Assembly: GCF_002865645.1 (NCBI RefSeq)
Contig: NW_020194671.1
Location: 1 to 64,000, forward strand
Direction: 5' to 3'
DNA length: 64,000 nt
Source of the DNA: Hyaloscypha bicolor E
Taxonomy: Eukaryota > Ascomycota > Leotiomycetes > Helotiales > Hyaloscyphaceae
In this document: piece by piece, positions 25,893-36,240 of the stretch
Layout of the letters: every line of letters starts with the position of its first letter
How positions within the stretch are numbered: the stretch's first letter is position 1
Notes under the pieces: model-generated
Database searches by the model: none
The model's input: the letters and a program-made list of their open reading frames with translations, nothing else
Told to the model about the DNA's origin: nothing
Translations under genes and position numbers: made by a program

Positions 25893-26119
25893 ATGTCCCG
25901 CGGTGAACAGATTTCTGTGTTCGGATATGGAGCTTTTGGTCTAACCGGTGCCCCGTGTGCTATCATGAGCATTGTCAACCTAGCAACTAATCTGGTTCGT
26001 TCGGAGTACAGGCTGTGGACCTCGTCCATTGCTATCAGCTGGATTCTTGGTTGGCTGATTGTTGGATCTGTGTCGTTGCGTGTTCGTATTTCAATCATAC
26101 GAGGAGGCGTTTGGACCTA

Positions 26120-26147
26120 CAGTCGGTCCGATCCAAAAGCGACAAAA
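26120..26147 (+). repeat. Left terminal inverted repeat of the mariner element
   Basis: 28 bp, exact reverse complement of 29284-29311; preceded by TA. Confidence 0.95.
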
Positions 26148-26442
26148 AAAAATAAAAACCACCACAATACTAATTGATATAAATCGTATTAATTAAAACT
26201 ATACTATATACTATAGGAATTAATTCTATGTTCTCAAAATTATAATATCTTTATTATTAAGGAAGTTATAATGCACGTGATTAAGCGAGCAAATATTTTT
26301 GCGTTTTATATAGTCGTTTTTTTACTTTGGTTATCACGTGACTGCCCCCCTCAATTAACCGCTCTTCTATAATTATATTAATATCTTAATAACCACAAAC
26401 CCAATTCAGTGCCCCTTTTATATACTTCCAATAGCTACCTCT

Positions 26443-28826
26443 GTGAGCCTTCAGAAACGCAAGCGAGCTAATTCGACTCTTGATTCAATTACAGTTCTTA
26501 CCATAGCTAAAGAAGCTACAATCCAAGCATCTATTAACGAACGGCATGGGAAACCCTCTAATATAGAGGACGATTCTGATAAATCAGATATTAAACAAAA
26601 CAATGAAGTAAAGCTTGAAGATTCGACTCTCTTTTGGGCTCAGCGAAAGCTTATTATTAGTAGTAATAAGACGATTATTTTAGAGAAGCCTACATTCGCA
26701 TAGCGAGAGCAAAGACTCACAGAGCAGGCTAGTAAGTTTCTTATCTTATTTTATTATAATATAAGTATACTAATATTATTTCTAGCTTCCAGAGGCTCGT
26801 ATATTCCCAAATTAATAAAGGAATTAGTAAAGCTATTGAGAACTTAATAAAAACATATATATGATTAGAGGGTAAAAGATGCTCAAGTTATAGAGCAATC
26901 TAGTAGGCTTAAGACTCCTATAATTATACTATCTTTTAAATAAAAGAAGCTATAATTCGATATTATTAGGAGATTAATTAATATCCCTAGGGATATGTAA
27001 TTAAGGGAAGAGCAAAGGCTTAAAGATAAAAACAATGGAATAAACGAGCTACTTTTGGATACCCTTATTAGAAACGCTTGCGGAAATAATAAAGCTCTAG
27101 ATATACGAATAACTTACTAAGAAGTCCTTAATAATATGGATATTAAGCTAGCTTAAACCAAAGAGCTATATACTCTATATATAATTACTAATTTATACTT
27201 ACTTTAGTAATATACCTAATAGCTTCTAAAGCTAGGGCAATATTGACTTGAAAGGGTTAATATATTACTCTTAGTAGCTTCTAGTAATTACTGCTTAAAT
27301 AATAGAAAGATACTAGCTCGGTGAATTAGGGGGCTATTTAATTACTATTAATAGTGGTATGGCATTTCCCAAGAAACTAGGGGTAATAAAAGAGAGGGTG
27401 CCTCTTATCTGGATAACAAGAATATTTTTTTAGCCTGCCATACTTGGTTAATTAATTAAGAGTTTGGAATAATATTACTAAACGATTTCCTAAATATTAT
27501 TAATTAGGAGATTTTACCTCGATTATTATTAATAATAAAAAAGCTTATTGCCTGCAGTATAGCTTACTTATGGCTCCCTAGGCTCGGCTTTTATTACTAT
27601 AAGACTAAGAAAGGGCTTTATATAGATAGATATAAACGCCCTAATATAATTAAGTATTATTAAGAGATATTTTTACCCTTAATAAAGGAGCTTTTATTAT
27701 ATATAGTTTAATACGAGGAGAATAAAGCTAGTACGTAGTATATAATTTAACCTTTATTTCTAATTAGAGTTTAGGTATATATAATATACTTCTATAATAA
27801 GAGCTATTTCTATGGATTTGACTATAAAAAGAGCCTCTGGCTAGTAGATAATTAGCAAAAAATGCCCGGAAAGAGCAAAGGGAGGCTAATTCACGATTCT
27901 GAATTTATAGGCCCTAAGGGGCGTATTAGGGTACTAAATAATAAAGGCATTTTTATCCCGGATAATCCTAATTTGGATATCTGTCAAATTATATATCCAG
28001 GCTTAAATGGGGACCCCTAGTGGGATATAAAACAGCTACTAGTATAGATTACTAGGACGCTCGATATATTTAAACAGAAGTACCCAAACTATATAGCTAT
28101 TCTAATATTTGATTAGTCTTCTGTATACGCTTCGCATGGCGAAGGTGCACTAAATGCCTTTAGTATAAATATGGGATTAGGGGGGATTAAAAAGGGTAAT
28201 ATTAAGGCCTATGGAAGGGATACGTACTTTCCACCAGAGTATACGATTCCGGGATTACAGGGTACTATTCAAGTCCTTTAGTAACTTAATTTGAATAGAG
28301 AAAGAGAGCCTAAGGGCGTAGAACAGATTCTTATTAAGCGAGGTTATAATATCCCTGGCTTAAGATTTAAGTATCTAAAGGGTACTAAGTATACTGCACC
28401 CCTTGAATACCCTCCTGCTATCGAATAAACGTACTATTTAGCTCGTATACTATTGAATTACCAAGACTTCTTTAAAGAGAAGTCCCAAGTTAAAGAGCTT
28501 ATTACAGATCGGGGATATAAGGCTGTGTTTTTACCGAAGTTCCACTGCGAAATCAACCTAATCGAGATGTACTGGGGGTATAGCAAAACTCGATATTATT
28601 AAGTAAAGAAGACTAGCTTCCCAGATGCCAAGATTAAGGTAGTAGAGGCACTTGAAGCTTGTTCGATTAAGACTATACGGAGGTTTTATAACCGTACGTT
28701 TTACTAGATAGATGCATATCGGAAGGGATTAAGTATTAAACAAGCTACTTAGTGTATACGGAAGCAAAAACGCCATAGAATAATATCTAAAAAGGTAATG
28801 GATAAATGGGATAATATGCAAAAGTA
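26443..28826 (+). pseudogene. DDE transposase remnant of the mariner element
   Basis: An 87-codon open part at 26443-26703 (basic, acidic stretch EDDSDKSD) precedes a strongly broken frame. Recognisable segments: KKGLYIDRYKRPNIIKYY type sequence near 27610-27660; first catalytic Asp in IFDWSSVYASHGEGALNAF (about 28100-28160); final catalytic Glu in FLPKFHCEINLIEMYWGYS (28535-28590); and a C-terminal AYRKGLSIKQATxCIRKQKR. Stops lie where CAA, CAG or TGG codons are expected (for example TAG for Trp in FY-stop-ID near 28706). This is the mutation spectrum of RIP. Confidence 0.8.
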
Positions 28827-29283
28827 AGGGAAAGAAGGTAGCTAAGTAATAAGTAAGGTTTATAGATTTAGTTCGGCCAAAAATTAGCTTAAAACCTGTA
28901 TAATTAGGGACCTACTATATATATAATATATATAGTACCAGAAAAAGCTATATTTAGTATTTAGGAAGGCTTACTTGAGCTTATAGGACTTAATTATTAT
29001 TATTATATTAATAATAAGGCTGGTGAGATGCCGTAATCTCCCCCTGAAGCCCGGGCTCACGTGACCTTAGCGAGCAAATATTTTTGCGTTTTGTATGGGG
29101 AAAAATCAAAAAAGTAAAAAGGGTCCGTGTACTTTAAGCCTCGATTATTAATGAACTATAAATTATATTAAAAATCTAATTAATAGGTATTTTTCGCCTG
29201 GTTCTATTCTATAATCGTATCACTTAGTATAAATTAATTAGGGTTGTGGTTAAAAAGTTATTATGGGCGTAAAAGAGCGACCG

Positions 29284-29311
29284 TTTTGTCGCTTTTGGAT
29301 CGGACCGACTG
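29284..29311 (-). repeat. Right terminal inverted repeat of the mariner element
   Basis: 28 bp, exact reverse complement of the left end; followed by TA at 29312-29313. Confidence 0.95.
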
Positions 29312-29673
29312 TATATGAAAAGGTATTCTCGTTCTTCCACTTTGGATTCCAGCTATCGGCGGCTTGGTTGTGGTTGGGCAGATGCTGAAAGCCTTTGGGA
29401 TTTATACGTCATTGGATTGATAGTTGAGCAGTTGACTTGTTCACATCGAAGGCAAGGGCTGGAGCGAAGGTTAGGGGAATGACAAGTTGCTTTCTGAACA
29501 AGAATTGACAGAATCTCGTGCATTAGCCTGAAAATTCTAGATCAAAAGGGAAACAAGTATTGGGTCACAATAGAAACCCCCCCAACGCAAAACGCACAAC
29601 TAATCTCCTTTCTTCCTCTTAAACTCCCCTGTTCTCATCGCCACACTCACCTCGCTCTCCCGGCCACTTCAAT

Positions 29674-29907
29674 ATGACATCCAACTGCATCCTCACCGTT
29701 CCCGAGTACACAAGCCCAAGCCCCACGAAGGGGGAGGAGCCGAGGTTCTCACCGAGCTCGGAGCAAATCCCGACGCTAGAGTCCAGCCAACTGCAGGAAC
29801 ATGGGAAGGGAACCCTACCACCCACTGAGGTGGCCTATGAGACGTATTTACCAGAGCTATCTGGAGACGAGAGACAAAGGATCAAGCGGTGTTGGAGAGG
29901 GATATAG
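29674..29907 (+). CDS. Small hypothetical protein
   Basis: 77 codons in one exon, starting ATGACATCC after a pyrimidine-rich leader with CAAT before the ATG. The product is hydrophilic, Ser/Pro/Glu-rich in the first two thirds (PEYTSPSPTKGEEP), then a short basic tail DERQRIKRCWRGI. No domain, signal peptide or membrane segment. Composition and start context look gene-like, but there is no homologue I recognise. A shadow frame is possible. Confidence 0.4.
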   Translation: MTSNCILTVPEYTSPSPTKGEEPRFSPSSEQIPTLESSQLQEHGKGTLPPTEVAYETYLPELSGDERQRIKRCWRGI

Positions 29908-30470
29908 GTTAACAGACAAACGGGAATATATCTTTCCCACCAGGAGAGAAAGAGAATGAAAGTTTCAGCCAATATATTCCCTTCCAAACTCTTCAAATCC
30001 GGTCGCCGTGGTAGCTGTGTATATCTATCCAATCTCACAGAGAGGACTAGATAACAAACTCGACATCAATCAATATAAACACCCCTCGCAAACCTAACCA
30101 TGCCTTCTCCCCACTCAATCACGGTCCGGCGGTGCGCCACTGGAAAGCCTTGCACGAAGTATTGGCCATCTAGGCCACAGAGCATGCCTGCGTTTCGTAA
30201 GTACGTGTCTCGTTATCACTGCTCATCCCGTTATGAAATCGAGGTTATATCTTTCGTCGTGTCGTTGTCATCGTCACTTGGAGCTGTCCGTAGTTCAGAT
30301 TGGGGCCGCGTCGTCGTAGGTTTTGGTAGTTTCAGGGTTCCCAAGCAGTGAACACAATGGCATTACCTTCTTTCCCGCTCTGCAACTCTTCGCTCCGCTC
30401 AACCATGAGCAATAACCTAGTTGTTCTAACCAGTAACTCTATTCCCCGTTAGACTTCTTCCGCCTTCCGC
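29908..30470. other. Intergenic, nothing secure
   Basis: An ATG in good context at 30100 opens an 83-codon plus-strand frame (MPSPHSITVRRC...) that quickly loses protein-like character. A GTAAGT at about 30197 could be a splice donor, but no continuation was found. No gene is claimed. Confidence 0.4.
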
Positions 30471-31339
30471 CTAATAAAACAGATGGGGCAACACACCTTC
30501 ATAAAACAATGTATAGCTAACGTCCCTCTCCTCGCCAGCCCTGAACGGCGGGCCCACAGGTACCGCGTCCCTCTCCACAACCTTCACCCTCAACCCCACG
30601 GTTTTCTTAGAATCCGCCCACAATATATCCCCATTCCCACCGCCCTCGCACTTTGCCTGCTCGGCGAGCCAATCTCTCCACACCCTAAGTATCCCTTCAC
30701 CCACGCTGACGCACGAATGAAAGAGTCCGCGTCGAGGACTACCTTTCACCAAGTTGACGCGCGTGCAGAGTTGGCTGAAGAGCTCGTGGGATTCAAGGAG
30801 GATGTCTTGGGATACGAGCTTATCTTCTTTCCCCTTGTTGTCTTCGGGGTCGTTTGAGGGCGAGGGCTGGGGCGCAGCTGGGATTGGAACAACCCAGCCT
30901 GCGCCGTCTGCGAGGCCGGTTCGGAATACTGACCGATCTGAAGAGTGCTTTAGGGGGCGGAAGGAGGTGTAGAGATCTGCCAGGTCAGAGAGGGAGGATG
31001 AGAGTTGTTCGGGGCTTGAGTTAAGTGGTTTCGTGGAAAGACTCTCGCAAATGGAATATCCCTCGCCTCTATTCGATGTGTGAAAGGCTTCTAGGAGTAG
31101 TTGATGACCTTTCAATGCCCCAGTTTCGAATATGCGGTAATGGAGAATGAGGAGGATGAGGTCGTGGATGCGGTGGGAGGTGGTGGTGAGGGGTAGAAGT
31201 TGGAGTGCTGGAAAATAGGAAAGGATTGAGATCAGGATCTGCCAATTGGTTTGTAGTTAGCAAATTGGATTTCCTGAGTCTTGAGGGAATAACATACCTC
31301 GTTGGGCAGCGAGTCAATTGAGGTGGAAGTAACCACCAT
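30471..31339 (-). CDS. F-box protein (probable SCF ubiquitin-ligase adaptor)
   Basis: Two exons (31339-31298 and 31238-30471) around a 59 nt intron (GTATGT...GGCAG) give 269 residues. The N-terminus reads IDSLPNE/ILISILSYFPALQLLPLTTTSHRIHDLI, a clear F-box (L-P-x-E-I-L/I...L....L....C/H-x-x-x-x). The intron lies inside the motif just after PNE, as is common in fungal F-box genes. The rest is the variable region of this class, with an LADLYTSFRPL segment and a C-terminal half (VGLRVKVVERDAVPVG.........YTLFYEG) typical of uncharacterised Pezizomycotina F-box proteins. The F-box would bind Skp1; the substrate is unknown. The end after YEG looks shortened by a few residues relative to the pattern. 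Confidence 0.75.
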
Positions 31340-32128
31340 GTTGTCAACTTTCTTTCAAATCAATGGAGTAGAGAAAAACAAAGACACAACGCCACCCTTC
31401 CCAGACTCTGGGATAGGAAGAAGGTCATATATATATACGAAACGCCTTGGCATAATCAGCCGGTCTTTACTCAGACTCGAAAAACCGAGACAAGCCTGTC
31501 GGTCAGCTTGGATCAGTCGACGAGGCTGCGAATTACAACATACCGGGTTTCTTTTTTTGCCTCGCGGCCGAAGTCTCGTTCATTTGGATATACCACTGGT
31601 CGAGAACCCGACAAATTGCGACACCAAGAACCGGGGGTGGGTCGTGGCTGACTGTCAGACGGGAAATGGCTTGCGCGGGAGACCGTGTCGCACAATCCGG
31701 GATCTCACGCCTTACGGAATCAGCTCGGCGCAGCCTAGACGATGTGGCTTCCTGAATGGGAAAAATGGATTATGCAAGTACAATATAACGAGAGCGACAT
31801 CGAAGTGGCGAGAGCCGACTCAGGGCCAGAAAGAATGATGAGATGAGATGAGATGAGATGAGATGTCCGGTGCCGCGCCGGCGATGTTGCGATTCTTTCG
31901 ATAAGGATCCTGCCAAATGCGGCGTCGAACCCCTGCGGCCGTCTTGTCTCCGAATACTGTTCGCGGTCACGTGAATAGGCCCCCCTGTTGGTTGTATTCG
32001 TGAATGTGGAGTGATTCGACTATATCCTGGAGGATTTGGAGGAGTTTGCCGATGCAATAACCTATACAAAGCAGATGAGAAAAGCATTAGCATAAGAAGG
32101 AAACCCATCTGCTCGACTCTCGCCGTCA
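31340..32128. other. Intergenic between F-box gene and next ORF
   Basis: A 178-codon plus-strand frame (31302-31838) overlaps the F-box start and has no protein-like pattern, so it is not called. A GATGA microsatellite lies at 31836-31865. TCACGTGA (31968-31975) is an E-box-like palindrome. Nothing else seen. Confidence 0.5.
31836..31865. repeat. (GATGA)n microsatellite
   Basis: Six units of GATGA. Confidence 0.9.
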
Positions 32129-32782
32129 CTAATCCATCCATCCAAGCCCCCGGAGCTGTTGGATCTCCCGCATAAAATCAAATGCACATGCAAAACAAAA
32201 CCTTCGAAAATCAGGATCCGTGATGAAAACTTCGTGTTTACACTTCTTACAGCGTCTCAGGCTGCATCTCCGGAGATCGTGGAGACGGAGGGAACTGACA
32301 AAAGGTATGTATAAGGGGGAGAGAAACATCAAGGCAAACGCAGATGTCTCAGCAGGTGGCCGCAGGACGCAGCGACAAGCTCTTTCCTTTATAAAACTCC
32401 TGTTGTCAACACTTCGAGACCTGTCCAATTCGGAGAGCTGCAGTGAGATCCGGCAACGGTTCAATGAGGAAATGGCGTGGAACAACGGCACGGGGTGACT
32501 GGGAGAATGACTCCACAGGGGATAGAGGCTTCCTCCATTAAACAACGAAGCACACTTGAAGGTATAACACTGGAGGGCCAGTGAACGAGGCCGAGTCTCG
32601 GGCATTACATACAAAGTGAAGTCAATACGCGCTGGCGTGAGGACGACGTGTTGGCCTGAGGTCTGGCTGGCTGTGACAGGGTGTAAGATCGTGGCGAATG
32701 AGGACACTACCGCAAACGGAGACTCCGGATCTCTCAAACGGATGTCTTGCCCCAACACGCTAAAGGTGCAAACCCAAGCCAC
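32129..32782 (-). CDS. Hypothetical ORF with C-terminal zinc-ribbon-like motif
   Basis: A 217-codon uninterrupted frame divergent from the HD-domain gene (337 bp between starts). The last 40 residues look truly coding: CKKCKHEVFITDPDFRRFCF with a second CxxC (CFAC), a C-x2-C...C-x2-C pattern that could bind zinc, then FDFMREI. The first 150 residues are Ser/Leu/Cys-rich and unconvincing. The real gene may have another start and an intron, or only the end may be a relic. The function is unknown. Confidence 0.3.
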   Translation of the reverse strand: MAWVCTFSVLGQDIRLRDPESPFAVVSSFATILHPVTASQTSGQHVVLTPARIDFTLYVMPETRPRSLALQCYTFKCASLFNGGSLYPLWSHSPSHPVPLFHAISSLNRCRISLQLSELDRSRSVDNRSFIKERACRCVLRPPAETSAFALMFLSPLYIPFVSSLRLHDLRRCSLRRCKKCKHEVFITDPDFRRFCFACAFDFMREIQQLRGLGWMD

Positions 32783-33119
32783 AAGAGTTTACTGAAACGT
32801 TGGAAGATCTTTGTTCGTAGGGAGGAAGAAATGAATCCATTCTAACACCCATGCAAACCTAATGCCCTAGCGGGGTCGATCCTTGGCACGTGACGCGGTT
32901 TGTTGACCAACTTCCAATGCTCACCAGACTCAAACCTCCCATGACCAACGCAGGAACCAATCGAACACTCATCGGCCTTCTTTGAAAGAGTTTGGGGTCC
33001 CGGCCTATTTCTGTGCTCCCTCATCCCCGTGCGATCTTTCCTCACTCTCGTTCAACATCCAACGTCAAGCTCGCAGTTCCACACATCTACGATTGTATCG
33101 CCTCGCGGGTTTGAACAAC

Positions 33120-33991
33120 ATGGCAGAGAACAGGGAAACGAAGCATGCAAATGGCACCGCGGGTACCTCTCATAGCGACCTCCTGTGCAACGTAGCTGAC
33201 AAAAGTTCCGTAGCACCCGGCATCCTTACCGCAAACGCTACCCAAGGACCATGGAGTGTCGACGCCGTTGTAGCGAATATCCCAGGCGGACCACCAGAGA
33301 CGGACTCCTCGTCCCCAGTGCCATTCTTCCACATGCTGGAGCGTTTAAAGACTACAAAGCGTGAGGGATGGCGACGGTTTGGGATCAAGCAGTACATTTT
33401 CCTCCGTTCTCCTCTCCCAATGTTTCTTCTAACTAACTTCCCCACAGCGGCGAATCGATAGCAGACCACATGTACCGCATGTCCCTGATCTGCATGTTTG
33501 CTCCCCCATCCCTCTCATCGAAACTCAATATCCCGCATTGCTCGAAGATGGCGCTGGTGCATGATATGGCGGAGGCGCTGGTTGGGGACATCACGCCCGT
33601 AGACGGGGTTGCGAAGCACGAGAAGAATCGGCGAGAGAGCACAACCATGGATTACTTCACCAACTCTCTGCTCGGGAAAGTCAACGGTGGCATCACTGGA
33701 CAGGAGCTCAAGGACATATGGCAGGAGTATGAGGATAGCGAGACGCTGGAGAGCAAGTTTGTGCACGATGTCGATAAGTTGGAGCTCGTGTTGCAGATGG
33801 TGGAGTACGAGAGGGTTCACGAACGTGAGCTGGATCTGGGCGAGTTCTCGTGGGTTGCGGGTCGGATTGTGCTTCCGGAGGTGAAGGCGTGGGCCGGGGA
33901 GATATTGAAGGAGAGGGAGGCGTTTTGGGGAAGTAAAGAGCACACGAATTTCTATGATGCGACGCAGCCGGATGCGAATCTTTTGGCGTAG
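33120..33991 (+). CDS. HD-domain protein, HDDC2/YfbR-type 5'-deoxynucleotidase
   Basis: Two exons (33120-33391, 33448-33991) with a 56 nt intron give 271 residues. The start at 33120 sits in CAACATGGC; an in-frame upstream ATG at 32982 would add an unlikely leader. The HD metal site is visible: His98 in ESIADHMYRM, His129-Asp130 in MALVHDMAEALVGDITP, and Asp198/200 in FVHDVDKLELVL. LERLKTTKREGW before the intron is the family's typical first helix. Relatives dephosphorylate dNMPs and related nucleoside monophosphates in the cytosol. The first 70 residues are a non-conserved extension, Ser/Thr/Pro-rich in its second part, possibly a targeting or disordered segment. The gene appears intact. Confidence 0.88.
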
Positions 33992-34716
33992 AAGTTGGAG
34001 TATTACGGAGACAAGGAGAATGACAAGGTTGAGGAGAAGCCGTGAGCCGTGGATGCTCTGTGGTCTTTGGATTCGGTGGTTTTTTTGGGACTGTTGTGAC
34101 GCTTCACGGTTGCTTGAATAGATACCATGGGCGTTTGCGTTGGCTTGGAGAGATAGATGGTGGCGTTGTCCCTTAGACTGCAACTTGAATTCGAGAACAA
34201 GGGATATGTTTCATAATTCCCAACTCCACAAATGTTGCGGTGTTCTGATGCACACACTGTTTTAAACGCCACCAAAAAGTGACCTGTGTTGACATTTGCG
34301 GGGTTGCCAAATTGTCATAGCAACCACCACCAGCACGAAATAATCACGCGCCATCGCCAAAACCCAGGCCTTTCATCCTTTCTGCCTCAAGCCTGAGCTT
34401 CAGCTCCAATCCCAACTGCGACCTCCTCCCATCCCATCCCATCGCCAGGCGCACAATCTACGAACCAGGGCCACATATCTCTGTTGCGTAGCTGCGACTG
34501 GCCGCCAATTGTGCGGCCATCTCCCAACGTATCGCTTCCAAGTTTTCGTCTTCCTCGCCATCGACTGGCTGAGCCGCACCATCAGCCTCGGCCTCTTCAC
34601 CGCATCATCCTGACTCCCACAACCCATCAGCCTCACCAGATCAGATCACCACATCTCCCGAATGCCCTCCTCCATCTCGCACATCGCCAAATGAACCCCT
34701 TACGGTCTTCAGCACG
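33992..34716. other. Intergenic / promoter region
   Basis: 3' region of the nucleotidase gene and CT-rich presumptive promoter/leader of the next gene (34400-34700). The open frames here are shadows or low-complexity. Confidence 0.6.
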
Positions 34717-36240
34717 ATGACGAACTCTCCGAATGCGATGCCTGGCGCATTCAACTTCCATCCTCGCGAGCCCGCGGCGCCTCGCCTCTCAGGCGCGAAA
34801 TCCCACATCTTCCAACCCCCACGCACACCGAGCGCATCTGCTTCGAGCAGTCTGATATTGACGAGGAGTACACAAAGCATAATGAGCCTATCTTCGACCG
34901 GCGATGCAGGACGCCCGAAATTTGCTCCAAGAAAACGAACCTTGGAGGACTATAATGGTGGTAATGAGACGCCGAGAAACAATAGTGATGGATATTTTGG
35001 ATGGGGAACAAACGGAAATGCAAATGGTTTTGGATTAGATGGGGCAGCGGAAGGAGGAGAAGGCTGGATGCCATCAAGTCCACAACTATTCGTGAACACG
35101 AGATACGCGCTGGCTGGTGGAATGGACACACCTTCCCTAGCAGCAGCACGGGACGCCGAGCTAGGCACGGAATCTTACAACGACGTTGGCTACCGAAAAT
35201 CTCTCGGCGATGACGACCGCCCTACAATGACGGGGAGAGGACTCTTCGGTGAGCATGAAGATCCTTCCCACTTCCCAATGGAGCAAGACTTTGGAAGGGA
35301 GGCAAATGGAAGAGGACGGTATGGCGATAGTCCGCGCACGGCAGCTTGGTCCAAGACTGCGATATCTGTTGCTGGGGCGGTGGTAGGCAAGGTGTGGGAG
35401 TTCTGCAGGAATAGCACTACGATATTTAGTGGGTTCCATGCTGGTGGTGGGACGGGCTATCGACTTAATCCTGAGGACACGGCGAGAAATTTCGAGGTTA
35501 TTGAGGAGGAGAAGTACGGATATGAGAGGGAATCGACGCCTCTCCCTGGCCAATTCCCTCAAGAAGATCTGGATTTCATTCCTAATTATATGGATAACCC
35601 AACTCCCGATAACACCCCCCCTCGCCCCTCGAAACGTCGACAAGTTTCTTATAACAGCAATCCTACTCCCAACGAGAACGAATTGGCAAAGAACTGGGTC
35701 GTCGTACCGCCTCCTCCTGCTACATCCACACCATCGAAAACACAAAGAAGTGCCGGGGTAGCAAGATACAGCATGCCGACCTCTTCTTCCTCAGCACGTC
35801 GTTCCGTCCCGGCAAATACTTCCCGCCCTGCATCCCGTGCAGCATTCAGCACCGCGCCCCGCGTCAAATCTGGCTTCACCTCTCGCGTTTCGCACGCTGG
35901 ATCTCCAGCTCTCAATCCTGCTCGTGGAGCATCATATGCTTCTCCTCGCCACTCACCACAAACTTCCATCTCAGGGTCAAGGATTCCAATCACCGCCACA
36001 GCTAATGGCAGAATGGGTAGTCCAACTAGGGCGGGAGTCGGAGCAGATAGCCCAGCGGCAAAAGAAGCAGCGCGATGGGCGGCGCTGAAGCGGAAAGAGG
36101 AGCGAGAGCAAGATGAGAGTATACGCCGTCTGGATCGACAACTCAAAGATCTTATTCGAGAAGGCAAGGAGGCGTTGGGCACGAAGATTGAGGTGGAGAT
36201 CGAAGACGATATACCAAAGAGCAAAAAATGGGCGTTCTGA
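34717..36240 (+). CDS. Conserved disordered fungal protein, unknown function
   Basis: Single exon, 507 residues. Mostly low-complexity Ser/Pro/Gly/Asn sequence with a compact centre SKTAISVAGAVVGKVWEF, which could form an amphipathic or short membrane helix, followed by FSGFHAGGGTGY. Then come basic/proline clusters (PPRPSKRRQVS, NWVVVPPPP), a Ser/Arg-rich stretch, and a C-terminal helix with charged heptads (AALKRKEEREQDESIRRLDRQLKDL), probably a coiled coil. I recognise the pattern as a Pezizomycotina-type protein but cannot name it. Nuclear location is a guess from the KRR cluster. An ATG at 34738 (residue 8) is an alternative start. Confidence 0.75.
   Translation: MTNSPNAMPGAFNFHPREPAAPRLSGAKSHIFQPPRTPSASASSSLILTRSTQSIMSLSSTGDAGRPKFAPRKRTLEDYNGGNETPRNNSDGYFGWGTNGNANGFGLDGAAEGGEGWMPSSPQLFVNTRYALAGGMDTPSLAAARDAELGTESYNDVGYRKSLGDDDRPTMTGRGLFGEHEDPSHFPMEQDFGREANGRGRYGDSPRTAAWSKTAISVAGAVVGKVWEFCRNSTTIFSGFHAGGGTGYRLNPEDTARNFEVIEEEKYGYERESTPLPGQFPQEDLDFIPNYMDNPTPDNTPPRPSKRRQVSYNSNPTPNENELAKNWVVVPPPPATSTPSKTQRSAGVARYSMPTSSSSARRSVPANTSRPASRAAFSTAPRVKSGFTSRVSHAGSPALNPARGASYASPRHSPQTSISGSRIPITATANGRMGSPTRAGVGADSPAAKEAARWAALKRKEEREQDESIRRLDRQLKDLIREGKEALGTKIEVEIEDDIPKSKKWAF

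Larger units (their letters stand above)
26120..29311 (+). mobile_element. Tc1/mariner-superfamily DNA transposon, RIP-inactivated
   Basis: 3192 bp with perfect 28 bp terminal inverted repeats (26120-26147 and 29284-29311, starting CAGTCGGTCCGATCC). It is flanked by TA on both sides (26118-26119, 29312-29313). Weaker inverted similarity continues inside (ACCAC-AA--CTAATT). The interior encodes a DDE transposase remnant on the plus strand. TA duplication plus terminal inverted repeats are diagnostic of the superfamily. Many in-frame TAA/TAG codons show it is dead. Composition is less A/T-shifted than the copia elements, suggesting fewer RIP rounds. Confidence 0.9.
25893..29423 (+). pseudogene. 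Polytopic membrane protein gene split by a Tc1/mariner element
   Basis: The 5' piece (25893-26119) reads FGYGAFGLTGAPCAIMSIVNL followed by hydrophobic WILGWLIVG. The 3' piece (29314-29423) ends IPAIGGLVVVGQMLKAFGIYTSLD and stop. Both pieces are typical of one family of fungal membrane proteins of unknown function (FGYGAxGLT near the middle, IPAIGGLVVVGQML near the C-terminus). They are separated by the complete element 26120-29311, which duplicated the TA at 26118-26119. No intact N-terminal part is present upstream, so the gene may have been broken before or after the insertion. Confidence 0.6.

Noticed and set aside
31302..31838. 178-codon open frame on the plus strand
   Set aside because: It overlaps the first exon of the F-box gene on the other strand, has no protein-like pattern, and contains no recognisable motif.
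33515..34183. 222-codon minus-strand frame
   Set aside because: Shadow of the HD-domain gene; Leu/His/Gln-rich composition reflects the antisense of a real coding exon.
35161..36224. Long minus-strand frames (194 and 191 codons)
   Set aside because: Antisense shadows of the 507-residue gene on the plus strand.
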